NCBI RefSeq assembly: GCF_000149955.1 | Contig: NC_030990.1 | Span: 868,001-932,000, forward strand | Length of the DNA stretch: 64,000 nt | Direction: 5' to 3' | From: Fusarium oxysporum f. sp. lycopersici 4287 | Lineage: Eukaryota; Ascomycota; Sordariomycetes; Hypocreales; Nectriaceae | Translations under genes and position numbers: made by a program | Notes under the pieces: model-generated | What the model saw: only the letters and a program-made list of their open reading frames with translations | The model's database searches: none | Told to the model about the DNA's origin: nothing | Shown: piece by piece, positions 34,627 to 46,617 of the stretch | Layout: the number at the start of each line of letters is the position of its first letter | How positions within the stretch are numbered: the stretch's first letter is position 1

Positions 34627-35189
34627 ATGGGCAAGCGCAAGTCCTCAAGCAAGCCCATGGGGCCCAAGAAGGTCCGTCTTCCAAGCCGAGCCCTTGTCAT
34701 TTCATTTTCGTATTCTCTGTCTTAGGGGGCCCTGGGGCTTTTGCGCTCACACTAATCCAGAAAGATCCCCTTCCTACCACTTTCGCATGCCTCTTCTGTA
34801 ACCACGAAAACTCGGTTTCAGTCAAACTCGACAAGAAGGCTGGTGTCGGACAACTCGACTGCCGTGTCTGCGGACAAAAGTTCCAATGCGCGGTCAACTG
34901 TACGGCTTCCACGGACTCTCCTTTGCCTCCGGCGCATCGGGTGCTAACTTTGCGACAGATCTGTCTGCGGCGGTTGACGTTTACGGTGAATGGGTTGACG
35001 CAGCAGGTCAGTCTACAATATCCCTTCTACGACTCTATCGACAATCTCTAACAACTTGTAGATGCCGTCGCCAAGGAGGACAACGCGGAGCCTGGCTACA
35101 CTGGCACATCTCGAGCAGGAGCTGGACGAGGTAACCGAACGGCGGTCGATGAAGACGACGACGAGCACTACGGAGAGGATGACTATTAA
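34627..35189 (+). CDS. ELF1: Transcription elongation factor 1 homolog
   Basis: Four exons (34627-34671, 34761-34899, 34959-35006, 35062-35189) give 119 residues. It opens [19 protein letters not shown], the basic N-terminal tail that contacts RNA polymerase II and nucleosomal DNA. A zinc ribbon follows, with CLFC and CRVC pairs ([28 protein letters not shown]), then [19 protein letters not shown], the most conserved part of the family. The tail is short and acidic ([13 protein letters not shown]). Elf1 travels with elongating RNA polymerase II in the nucleus and helps it pass nucleosomes. The gene is convergent with the uracil phosphoribosyltransferase: stop codons are 114 bp apart. No frame problem is seen. 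Confidence 0.96.
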
Positions 35190-35303
35190 TCGTTTCTTTT
35201 ATGCGCCTTGTATCAATACCAAGACTTGTTACACCCATGACTCGACGACCCCTTTCTATGCGCCTCCGACTCGGGATATATAACCTTTGCGCTGATTCCT
35301 TCC

Positions 35304-36262
<959 letters not shown>

Positions 36263-37237
36263 GTTAGCTGTTGTTAGTGTTCGAGGTGGTGTAAGAAGTC
36301 AGCGGTGATGGCGGGGTTGAAGTAAAGTTCAGATATTTCCAAGTGGGCGAGCGGAGTACAGTCGTAGGTATAACCTAGAAAGAGGTTGAAGAACAAAATA
36401 AGAAAGGTTCAGTATAGGATTGAATGAATTGAAAGGCGGAGAGAAGAGCTCGGCATCAACTAGAGCTCTCGAGGATAAGACAAGTCGGTAGCCCTGCATT
36501 GCATTGCATTGCCCGCTTGCTATGCTCAATCGTATTGGTTACGCATATGCTTAAAACGGGGATGCACATCGGCCGGCGGCGCCTGGACCCTTACCCTACG
36601 ATACTCACAAAATCGGAGGAGACCGCACTGCATGGCAGTGGCATGGGCATGGGCGTGGATTCATGATAATAAACAGTGGAGATGAGAATGGATATCGAGT
36701 GGTATAGAGAACGGAGATGGGATGAGAACAATGGAAGTGGCGCATTGGAAGTCATTTAACAAAACAGCACTCTATGCAATTAATTTATTTAATTGTTCTT
36801 TGTTACTAATATTATTCTATTGAACGTGTTTCTGTTTTTAGCTCTCTCTATTGACAGCCGAAATGTGACCCAAGCTTTTATGCTAAACACGGCACTGCTG
36901 CCGTAGCCTTTCAACGTTTCATTGATCAACCTGCCCTGACTGTGATTCAATGTGAAAGATCTTCAATTCTATTATTCATCTATTGCGCTCGCCTCCTTGA
37001 ATCAGATTTCCTCTTATCATCCTTCTTTTTGCAACTGAACCCGTAGCAACGCGCCGCATGCCTTCTCCCTTGATTTACCAGCGTGTTAAACCAACTTGCC
37101 ACTAACGGGTGCGACTTACCTCCACAACCGTCTGTATCGTCATCATATCTTATCCCTTCAACTTCCACAGACCTCATTATATGATATAAACCCACCACTC
37201 CAACCGTCGCGTTCTGCTCATAGAACTTGAGCACACT
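36263..37237. promoter_or_regulatory. Divergent promoter, FUR1 / WAPL
   Basis: About 1 kb between two divergent starts. It contains a GATAAG at 36474-36479 near FUR1, CTTATC at 37013-37018 and 37149-37154 nearer WAPL, an ATTGC tandem near 36497, and an AT-rich patch at about 36775-36850. No gene is seen. Confidence 0.45.
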
Positions 37238-39654
37238 ATGGCGTCACGAAACAGCTCGACAGCGTCAGTCCCGCGCAAGGTGGTGACGTATGGCAAACCT
37301 GTGCGCAAGCGCTTCATGCGCGACGCGATGCCATCCAAACCCACCGAATCGTTCACTGCACCGAGCAGCCGCCCTGACTCTGCCGCACCTGTCGCGAAGC
37401 CATCAAAACCGTCGCTACCGAGATCAACATCCGAACCAACGCCAAAACACGTTGTTGAGAAGCGACCCGATGAATCCGCTCGCGCGAAAGCCCGAGATGA
37501 TCAGAAACCAAAACCACGCGATGCGACAGACACGAGAAAAAAGAAAGCGCCTAGAAGCTGCGCCTTCCGACCCAATTGAAGACGAAACAAAACCTACTGC
37601 TCCAAAACAGTTGAAGTCTACGACTACACTGCCAAAGCGACCTGTAGCTGGAGCCTCTGAAAATGAGAACAAAGCCAGCGCCCCTCCTCCACAACTACCA
37701 GTTTCAAAGAAGAGTCCAAAAAGGTCGAACGTTCGATCTAGACTCCTCCCCCGAAGCAAATCCGATATCCCAACCTCAAAACCCAGCTCAAGTGCTGCGC
37801 AATCAACGGCTAAGGACCGCGATGACGAATCTCCGAGACCGAAGAAACGACGACCGCGATTGATTGATAGGTTGGCGGCTCAGCGGGCAGAAAGTTCAGA
37901 GTCGGAAGACTCGGCTTCTGAAGAAGAGAAGCCCAAGCAGCAATTGCCCCCGAACAGCGGTACAGACAGTGGAGGCGCGACCCCTTCTCAACAATCACAA
38001 AACAACTCCCAGAATCATTCTCAAGACTCTACGATACGACCTAGAAACCGCACCACGGTCGCGCTCAAAAGCCGAAGAGTCAAGTACACGTACGGCCAAT
38101 CTCGATCCATCCTGACCGAGTCTTCCTCGAAACTCAGTGAGCCCAGCCAGGAAAAGCCCATGACGGTGGAAGAAGAGCTGGATGCGCTTCTCGCTACGCC
38201 GCCAGAACCCGCCAATGCCGACCCATTTGCCATGGACGACGATGACAATATTGACGGAGACGGAGGTGCTCGACCTGCTATCAAGAGCGTGCACGAACTC
38301 CGAAGAGCCGGAGCCAACAATCGCTTTGCCGATGAAATGGAGGACCTGCTTGCTCGGATAGGAACCCCTGGAAGCTCTCCATCTTCATTGAGGAGAGGGG
38401 CGCTCCTAGAGCTTTCCCAGAAGCTACAGAACAAGGAATTCATCAGTCAATTTCGGGATCACGCAACTCGCGATAAAGTCGCGGCAAACATCGGTCAAGA
38501 ACAGGATATTATTTGCGGATTCGCCTTGTCAGCCGTTCTCGTCACGTTTCTCCATTTCAGCCCTGCAGCCCACCTCTTGCAACAGCTTGTTGATGATGGA
38601 CTGGGACAAATGCTCTCTGTCCTTTTACGGATGCCCGAAGACATTGATGAACTCGCTTCGGGGAGACTGAGGCTCGCCAAGACGACGAGAGCCTCTCTGA
38701 GTGAGGTCAAGACTACGCTCAAGAAAATGAATATCTGGCATGGTCGTCGCCCTGAGAAGCTCTCACCTCAAACTCTCGCACTTCAGCTGCTGAACGTTGT
38801 GTGTCAACGCATCGATGCGATGCACTCATCGGTAGTTGTCAAGGACGTGGAGAGCGATCTTGAGACCGTCCTATCCCATTGTACGAGTACAAACCCCAGA
38901 ACCGACGCAGCGACTGCTCTTGTCATATCAATACTGGAGTCTCAGTCAGGACTGGCGATGAACGATGCGAATGAAGTCACATGGATTGCGCAGCAATCGC
39001 ACCAGGTGGCGCGTATTCTCGAGAACAGCCTCCAGCAATGGCCAGACAAGCTTGGAAACATCGAAGTAGCTATTCTCAAGCTCTCAATCAACATGTCCAA
39101 CACGACACACGGTGCGGCTGCCTTCAGTGATGCGCTCCTGTTGTCGAGTCTATCGAAATGCATTCTCTCCGGCTTCAAATCGGCCTTGGACGCTATGAGC
39201 AACCGACGTCTGAAGGAGGAGACTTATGATGGGCTTCTTCTAGTTCTCGGTATGACGATCAACATACTAGAACACTGCGCTCCCGCACGTGAGAACATCA
39301 CCGGGGCGCAACTGGATGGTCTGGTGACAGTATACTTACAGAACCAGGCCTTGATGCTAGAGGTGAGGTTGCTCGTCAATGTCGACAGATCTGAAACTAA
39401 CAATCATGTTATAGGCCGACTCTGTAGAGAAATCGAAGCTGAGCGTGGCATTTGGCTACCTTTCCGTCTTGCTGGGTTACTTGTCTCTGGAAGACGCAGC
39501 CCGGCAACGACTTAAGGAGCAAGCGGGAAGCGAGGGACTTCCAGGTCTTATTGGATCGATCAAGGAGTTCATCGGAATGTACAGATCAGTGGACAACAAG
39601 GTGACGGAGCTGGAAGGGCTCGTCAACGAATTACAACGACTGCGACGACAATAG
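37238..39654 (+). CDS. Wings apart-like protein (cohesin release factor), one +1 break
   Basis: The start ATG at 37238 gives MASRNSSTASVPRKVVTYGK. A long disordered basic/Ser-rich N-terminus carries RPKKRRPRLIDRLAAQRAES and VKYTYGQSRSILTESSS. The WAPL domain follows (SVHELRRAGANNRFADEME, LLARIGTPGSSPSSLRRGAL, ELSQKLQNKEFISQFRDHA) and runs as helical repeats to the end. Exon 1 (37238-39362) joins 39415-39654 across a 52-nt intron with an ACTAAC branch point. The initial frame stops at 37579; the rest is in the +1 frame. The switch is best placed in the A6 run at 37537-37542, because one A fewer gives TRKRKRLEAAPSDPIEDE and the total length then closes at 787 residues. The protein removes cohesin from chromatin with Pds5 in the nucleus. 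As this is a conserved housekeeping gene, the break is more likely a consensus error than real loss. Confidence 0.88.
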
Positions 39655-40510
39655 TTGATTATATACGCATGGGCATGACTTGAGCTAGGGAGCGTTTTTG
39701 GGACAATGTTCTGAGTATGACTCTCCCTTTTTACTTTGTATGACGGATGGATTACAGCCACTTCTGGCATATTTGCTAGCGAGAGAGTGTATAGATGAGA
39801 AGAAGAATCGATACCAGGTCACTTGAACAATCATATATTTGCTGATACTGAAACTCTCTCATAATTCTGCGACCACATGCATGATCTGAGGCTCTTGTTG
39901 AAATTTATTCCCGGTGTGATTCAGTGCATACTTGTTGGGTTATGCATCAAGTGAAGAAGACTAACCCTGCAAGTTCACGCGTCACTTACAGGGGAGAGGC
40001 AGCACAGTTACGTATCTTTATCTGTATGATGCAAAGGGAGGGGGAGGGGCTCCCGTTCCTGTTGGAGGAGAGCACCCACTGAGCAGAGAAGATCCGGTGG
40101 GGGGCTTGCAGTAGAGTTACAGTTCCTGCCCATCAGGAATGACCTTAGTTTGGAAAAGATGGGCTCCTTTTTACTGCATTGAAGACCTGTAGCATCTGAT
40201 TTGATTTGATTTGATTTGACTGACATGAGTACGTGCACCTAAAGTTTCAGGCCCTTTTACCTTATACCAGCTGAGGTACCATACCTACCACTAAAGTTAC
40301 ACATCATACATTCACCATCGTCATCAACGAGACTCTTTTTTCTCTCTCTTTTTCTTCTTCATCTATTTTTCCCGCTGTTGGTCTCAGTTTCTGTACGCCC
40401 AATTTTTACTCCTTTCGAGCGTGAATACTCAACTTGAGGTTTAACGACGAGAATACGCAGTCCAGACGCTGTTTCACTTTTGATTCATTGCCACTCAGCA
40501 TTGTTGCACG
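39655..40510. other. Intergenic, promoter of the Rheb gene
   Basis: 856 bp with no gene. A TTTGA pentamer tandem occurs near 40198-40218. A strongly pyrimidine-rich tract (about 40332-40372, TTTTTTCTCTCTC type) lies upstream of the Rheb start, typical of a fungal transcription start region. Confidence 0.5.
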
Positions 40511-41220
40511 ATGCCTTCTCCCAAGCAAAGAAAGGTCGCTATTGTCGGCAGCCGCTCAGTCGGTCAGTATTTCTCAGTCTCTTGATCAGTTGTTCAACAG
40601 ATGGCGATTTAATTCCGAAGGCTCAATTACGTTTGCTGACGATGGATCACAGGCAAGTCGTCTCTAGCGGTACGGTTCGTCGATGGCCACTTCGTCGACA
40701 GCTACTATCCCACGATTGAGAATACCTTCAGCAAGATGATTAAGTACAAGGGCCAGGATTACTCAACCGAAATCGTCGACACAGCGGGTCAGGACGAGTA
40801 CAGCATTCTCAACTCGAAGCACTTTATCGGCATCCATGGCTACATGCTTGTCTACTCAGTATCATCACTGCCGTCCTTTGAGATGGTGCAGGTCATCCGC
40901 GAGAAGATTCTCAACCACCTCGTAAGTACTCTCAGAACCCGACCAGACAAGCAACTCGTGAGCTGACCAGAAAATACCAGGGCACCGAGTCGGTCCCCAT
41001 CTGCATCGTCGGCAACAAGAGCGACTTGCGCCCCGAGCAACGACAGGTCACACCCGAAGACGGACAGAAGCTCTCGGAGAAGATACAATGCGGCTGGACC
41101 GAGGCGAGCGCGCGATACAACGAGAACGTGGGCAAGGCTTTCGAGCTCTTGATCGGACAGATTGAGAAGTCGCAGAACCCAGGCGAGGCTCCGGCCAAGA
41201 GCAATTGCATTCTCATGTAA
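40511..41220 (+). CDS. Rheb-type small GTPase
   Basis: Three exons (40511-40562, 40653-40921, 40981-41220) give 186 residues. The P-loop reads VGSRSVGKSSL, with the Arg that marks Rheb instead of the Gly of Ras. The effector region is VDSYYPTIENTFSK, switch II is VDTAGQDEYSIL, the guanine specificity motif is VGNKSDL, and TEASARYNENV takes the place of the SAK loop. The last four residues, CILM, form a CaaX box for farnesylation and membrane attachment. Fungal Rheb (A. nidulans/A. fumigatus rhbA, S. pombe rhb1) controls TOR signalling, arginine uptake and nitrogen response. An intron splits the P-loop, as in many fungal Ras-family genes. The third exon starts at GTESVPICIVG. No break is present. 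Confidence 0.95.
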
Positions 41221-42516
41221 AAGACAATTGTGAATGCTGTTCAAAGAGGCATATCATTTTGCCAGACAATCACGATCACGATGATGACGATCCAGTCTTC
41301 TCAGGCCGCGGGGCGGTCCACAAGTTCTGACCAGGCCAGGCCAGACCAGGCCGTCCCACGACGGGTGACAGTCACAGGGGTCACAAGGTGATTCGGGGCT
41401 GAGACAACAAGGGCCTTGAATAGGGTGCCCTCTTTTGGTTAAATTCTCCGTTGCTGTCTATCAGAAAGGGTATCAAGTCGTACCATGTCGATTTCTACCA
41501 AACTTTGGTGTGCTATTTTCTTTCTTGTTTTGCCTGCCTTAACAACTAGAGTACATGGTTCAAATCAATGGAGGGGTCCAGGTCAGGCCGGGTCAGGTCA
41601 GGAGGTTTTTGGGATTGGTTGCTTACTTACTATTAGAAAATTTCTGTTGTACTGCACTATCTGACTCTGACTGACTGACTTGGTGAATGTCCTGATTCAT
41701 GACCGCTTGAATGACTGACTGATAGAGGAGATTGAATGACACTTGCAAGGATGTAGAGAGCTGCAACTACCGATACGTACCTTGTTTGGAGCGAGTTTCT
41801 AGAACAAATCCAAGGCACCAGGTTCTCGGTGTCGTTGATAATTGGTTCCCAACAATTCGTGATGCCTTGTTAGTTTGGCTAGTTCTTTAGTCCCTCCCTC
41901 CATGAGCGGTCTGTTCTTGTACTGCCTCTTGTACTGTACTGCGAGATCCAGTTTAGACGGGAACTTGACTCTATCCGGATGGTCCCGCTATACAATGCAA
42001 TAGGGTATCATCCGGACGCTATCAAGAGATCCGCGGTCTTTGTTGTGGTACCGACGTTGCGCCATGTGGTTGTGACTGACTTGGCATTGCTGTATGTGTT
42101 TGCTGTTTTTACATTTTCAAGTATCCGTAAATAATAGTACTTAAGTATAGTGGTTGGTGTTGTTCAAGCTTTAGTTGATGGTAGCATTTCTCAGGCTGTG
42201 CCCTTCCCGTGATTTGACTTTGAATACGCTGTGAGACCCTGGAGAGAAGGAGGGACGTGGTACGTGTACCACCATCACAGCCTCACTCACGGGCTCAGAC
42301 TGAATCACTCACTCACACCGCGCCGAACTCTTTCTTTGTTCTTGACCTTAATCACTCTTTGTCGCAGCCAAAAAGACAACGCCAAAACAATTGCTGCACT
42401 TGATAACTCATAGACATATAGAACTTCCTCTCTGTCTTGCATTTTAAACACTCTCTCTTCGCTCCTAAACTCAACCTTCTCATCCCTCGTCTTAATTCAT
42501 GAAATAATCAACCACC
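41221..42516. other. Intergenic with CAGG/CCAGG-rich simple repeats
   Basis: 1.3 kb without a gene. Short imperfect GGCCAGACC/GGTCAGG arrays occur near 41330-41352 and 41577-41602, and GACTGACTGACTT near 41667-41680. The promoter side of the C78 peptidase (about 42290-42480) is CT-rich. Confidence 0.45.
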
Positions 42517-44271
42517 ATGTCCAACTCGGATCCTTGCCCCTTCTGCGGCTTCAAGCCGGGCCAAGGCGAATATGAACTCATTCTAGTGTGTCTCTCACCG
42601 ATCTTTCTTACCGCTTGCGTTGAGTTTAGCTGAGACTGAGACTTTGATCCCCTTGACTAGCACATAGAGCAGCAGCACCCAGACGCTGACGGCTCACCAC
42701 TCACCACCTCCGGAGATCCCATTTCATGTCCAGAAGGTTGCGGTGAGATCCTTCAGCTGGACGAGCTAGCTTATCATCTTGAGCTTCACGAGCTCGAGGC
42801 GCAGGACGCCACCCCCGAGCCAGAGCCGGAACAGACTCCCACTGTGGCTCGGAAGCCGGAGCCGTCGACTAGAGAGAGAGAGCGGAAGCACAAGAAAGTC
42901 AGCGCTATCCAGGCGTGGAAGTACCTCTTTTCTGGGCGTAGCTCTCATGGGAAGGAGAGTAGCAGTAGCAGTAGTAGGACACGGCACAAGACCAAGAGAG
43001 AGGATGCTGGTATCACCAAGACTACCAGCAGAGGCTCTTCAAGTCGCGATAAGAATGGCGAACGAGCTAAATCCAACGTTCGTCTGGGGGTGAGATATTA
43101 CATTATTCTTGATACTGACTATGTGGTGACTAACACGAGAGTAGAAATCTGATCTTGGCAGGTTTGCGCATGAGAGAAAGATGCCCCCTTGGCTTGTAGA
43201 CCTTTTGAAAGATGAAGGACAGCTTGTCAACGATGGTGAGTCCCATCTAGTAACGTTCCCCAGCAGTAGCTAACGACTTCAGGTGTTCTGCCTGTTCTAA
43301 GTCAGCTTTTGGAACAAAGTCCTTCAACACAGTATGCCTACCTGTGTCACCCTGCGGTACAACATGTTTCCAAATTGAGACGAGAAGGCAAGTCTACAAA
43401 TGCTGTGTAATCTGAGGTGTCTAACAGTTGCAGGCGGTTTCTGTGGTTATCGAAACATCCAGATGCTCACTTCAAACATCATCTCAGCCCAGAGAGAAGG
43501 CTCGAATCACTTTGGACGCACATTTCCCTCCATCTTCCAGATCCAAGATCTCATTGAGAATGCCTGGGACATGGGTATCAATGCCCAGGGAAGGGCGGAA
43601 ACCGGGGGCGTAAAGGGGACGAGAAAATACATTGGCACACCAGAGGTACATAATCCTCTCTACTTGTATGAAGTCAGGTGACTGACAGGAACCAGGCACA
43701 GGCTGTGTTTCTCAGCTTGGAGATACCGTGAGTTTACCCATTATGAGAAAGTCAACAGGCGGCTAACAGTAACAGTTGCTCCGTTCAAGCATTTAAGGAT
43801 CAGGAACGCGGCAAGTCGAAACAACGTCTCTTTGAAGCTATCGAAGGATATTTTCATGGAGGTATCACAAGCGTCGAAGATCGAATTCATCATACGGAAC
43901 TGCCACCAATCTACCTACAACACCCAGGTAAGAACATCTCAAACCGCCAGCATGCTTACCAGGCACTAAATGTAGACAGGACACTCTTTGACAATCGTCG
44001 GCTTCGAGAGGCAAATGGACGGGCAGGCGAATCTATTGGTATTCGACCCTAGTTTTCGTGATTCTACAAAGATCCGAAACCTCATCGGCAGAACAGTTCG
44101 TCAGAAGCCCTCTTCAATCGATAGTTTCTTGCAGCCATATCGTCGTGGCTCTCACTACTTTCGCAAGTACAACCAATATGAGGTGCTCTAGTAAGTAATC
44201 CCGTCCTTGACTGCATCTAACCTTTATACTTATAAGACTCTAGCCTCACCAAGTACGCTGCTGTATCGTAA
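42517..44271 (+). CDS. ZUFSP/Mug105-type cysteine peptidase (family C78)
   Basis: Nine exons (42517-42585, 42661-43089, 43145-43235, 43283-43387, 43434-43645, 43696-43727, 43776-43927, 43980-44190, 44244-44271) give 442 residues. Two zinc fingers open the protein: CPFCGF with HIEQQH, and CPEGC with HLELH. A charged linker with a Ser run follows. The C78 peptidase domain has GGFCGYRNIQML with the catalytic Cys, ETGGVKGTRKYIGTPEAQAVFLS-like core segments, PGHSLTIVGFE with the catalytic His, and LLVFDPSFRD with the Asp. This is the arrangement of ZUFSP/ZUP1, which cleaves K63-linked ubiquitin chains, and of its fungal homologue Mug105, more than of the UFM1 protease. Intron 4 is of GC-AG type (AG|GCAAGT, 43388-43433). 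The stop lies 11 bp from the stop of the convergent ITPase gene. Confidence 0.9.
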
Positions 44272-44282
44272 TCCTCTACAAT

Positions 44283-45105
44283 CTACTGCTGGTCTTTGAA
44301 CCAAGCTTGAAGTTTGGCCAGAGCTCGACCACGGTGGGAGATCTTGTTCTTTTCCGCCTTGTCCATCTCAGCAAAACTATGAGAGTTAGCAGAGATCATC
44401 ATTTGGGTTCAAACTTTACATACGTTTGGCCCTCGTGCTCAAAGACGGCATCCCATCCTTTTCACATGTCAGCATGTATTCTATGTATTCTTTTCTCAAC
44501 ACATACCGAAATCGGGAGGTCCTCGGGGAGGCACAATCTTGCCCTGTATCATATATCAGCACAGTCACGGTGAAAGAACTCGAGAGTTTCTTACTGGGCA
44601 TCGGCCTTGGAAGAGAATGACCTTCTCGCCAGGTCCAGCACAGTACCCAAAAGTGCAGACAGCCTCAGCGGACTTATCAGTGTAAGCAGCCAACAGGTTG
44701 TTCAAGCCCTGATGACCGATCGAAGTCATAAACCACTTGCTTTACAGCCATCAGCATTCGTATTTCTCAGCGTTCTAGCATCAACTCTCACATGTACGCT
44801 CCAGGAAGACCGCTCAGAGCGTTATAGCACAGAGCTGTATCTTCAACCAGGACGGGGCCTTTCACCTGTATTTTATTGTTAAGCACATTCATTTTCTTTA
44901 CAGCGTTTGTAGAATAGATAAGATAGTTACATACCAGATCAGCAGCTCTACGGCACTTTGACTCTGTAACCTCCTCAAGTGTGCCCTGAACCTCCTCGAG
45001 ATCGATAGATTTACTCAGAACCTCGATTTCAGGCTCAAGAATGGCCTTGACCTCGCGCAACTTGTTGGCGTTGCCGGTGATGAAGTTGACTTTGTGCGCA
45101 GCCAT
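44283..45105 (-). CDS. HAM1: Inosine triphosphate pyrophosphatase
   Basis: Six exons (44935-45105, 44792-44865, 44595-44739, 44507-44543, 44424-44457, 44283-44376) give 184 residues, the normal length. Conserved parts are [19 protein letters not shown] (substrate loop SGN/TGN), [26 protein letters not shown] with the metal-binding Glu/Asp, [35 protein letters not shown] and [17 protein letters not shown]. The enzyme removes pyrophosphate from ITP, dITP and XTP in the cytosol and so keeps damaged purines out of nucleic acids. All five introns are GT-AG. Two exons are 34-37 nt. Confidence 0.96.
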
Positions 45106-45450
45106 TTTGACGTCCTTGAAATTTGTAAAAGTCTAGAGCTTGGAAACAAAGCAAAGTAGAAATTTCACCGACTGGATATGACTTTGAAGGGGAGATAGCA
45201 GCTGGAGACAATCGAGCTGAACAATAGGCTCCCCACTATGACTGTGATTGTTTGTACATGAAAATATGCACTTATTCGGCACGGAACCACCAGTAGAACG
45301 ATTCATGTCAATTCATAGCCTGCCCTAGGCTTGCATCTAAAAATCTATTTTCACCAACCGAGTCCACGCTTCAAAATATCCCAGCCAAAGACTTTTGTAG
45401 TAACCCCCTGTAGCAAATATCCGTCCCTTTTGGTTGTCTGTGAAGTTTGG
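45106..45450. other. ITPase promoter / AK6 downstream flank
   Basis: 345 bp between two genes on the same strand; AT-rich, no recognisable element. Confidence 0.45.
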
Positions 45451-46156
45451 TCATTCCTCGCTGTTGTCCTTCTTCCACTGATCAAGCCAAGCTACTATGC
45501 GATCAACGTTTGTGTCCATCTCATCAGATGTGTTGCTAGTCAACTCAATAACAATCTCCTCGTCGAAAGCCTCATGGGCTTCTTGGAGGAGAACCTCCAT
45601 GATCTCAGAGTCGATGTTTTCTTGGAAGCTTGGACTCGGGGTAGATTTCTGTAATACAGAGTCAGTAAATGTATGGTTCTCTACTCAAAGCCAGAACGAA
45701 ATGACAAGAGCTGTGTAATGAGCAACATACCTTGTGATAAGACGATCGTAGTGTGTTGACGAGTCAACTCGAAGCACAACAACCAGATCTATCCAGCTCT
45801 TGGGGAAGAGATCACAGGCGTGCCAGTCAATAATGCATCCACCAGCCTTGACATCGTCCTCAATAGCATCTAGCAACTGTAATAGTATCAGCACAAATTC
45901 TCAGCATACCCTCCAGAACTTGGTTTCATCCCAAATCTCAGTTCTGAATGATATAATAGTCTCTCACCTTGTCCTCATCCACAATAAAGCTATGAAACTC
46001 ATCGCTCCAGCCCTCATGGCACTCCTTGTCCTTCACAACTTGGTTCACTGAGAGATGGCGCAGTCCAGTTCGCTCCGCGAGAGCCTCACAGTGAGTCGTC
46101 TTTCCGACACCGGGCGTGCCCGTAATAATGATATTAGGTAGTTTTCGTGTGGTCAT
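45451..46156 (-). CDS. FAP7: Adenylate kinase isoenzyme 6 / Fap7, two +1 breaks in last exon
   Basis: Three exons (45968-46156, 45731-45876, 45451-45648). Exon 1 has the Walker A motif IIITGTPGVGKTTHCEAL and HEGWSDEFHSFIVDEDK. Exon 2 has DAIEDDVKAGGCIIDWHACDLFP and LVVVLRVDSSTHYDRLITR. In exon 3 the expected YPESKL lies in one frame and QENIDSEIMEVLLQEAHEAF in another. The first shift is in the A3 run at 45646-45648 and the second in CC at 45624-45625. Removing two bases closes the gene at 176 residues, the family length. Fap7/hCINAP is an essential nuclear ATPase/kinase that acts with Rps14 in the final maturation of the small ribosomal subunit. Because loss would be lethal, the breaks are most likely errors in this consensus. 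Confidence 0.88.
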
Positions 46157-46617
46157 TTTGGCTGCTTTGTCGTCTGGATATGGTTGCAGAGATTGATGGG
46201 CTCTTCAGTTTGGGTAACCTTCAAAATGTTGCTATGCAGAGAAATTCCATGCAACTAAAGAGGCGATAGATTCGATAGTTGCATCACCACTTCAACAATC
46301 TACAATCACAGATTATCATCAATGGCACATGAGTAGTGAATAAATAACCACGATATCGCTTCGTACTCTCATCTCTCGGACTCTCCAATACAGCCGTATC
46401 TCATCTTACAAAATAGAGTCGAGTATAAATATCCTCACCGGCTTGCGGAGAGGTGAAATATGTTCTCGCTCAGTATACATGATGCCGTCCAAATACAAGG
46501 AGAATACCCTCAGATCTGTTTTCAGTTACACGCCGCCATTAGAAAATTCGACATCAAACACCCTGAAAATGCGGCTTCTATCCCTTATGTGCGTTCGAAA
46601 TGCCTAATCATTATCCC
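46157..46617. other. AK6 promoter / myosin downstream flank
   Basis: 461 bp between two genes on the same strand. No gene or distinct element is seen. Confidence 0.45.

Noticed and set aside
41330..41602. CCAGG/GGTCAGG arrays as a possible regulatory or replication element
   Set aside because: They are short and imperfect with no consistent spacing; no known origin or binding motif matches.
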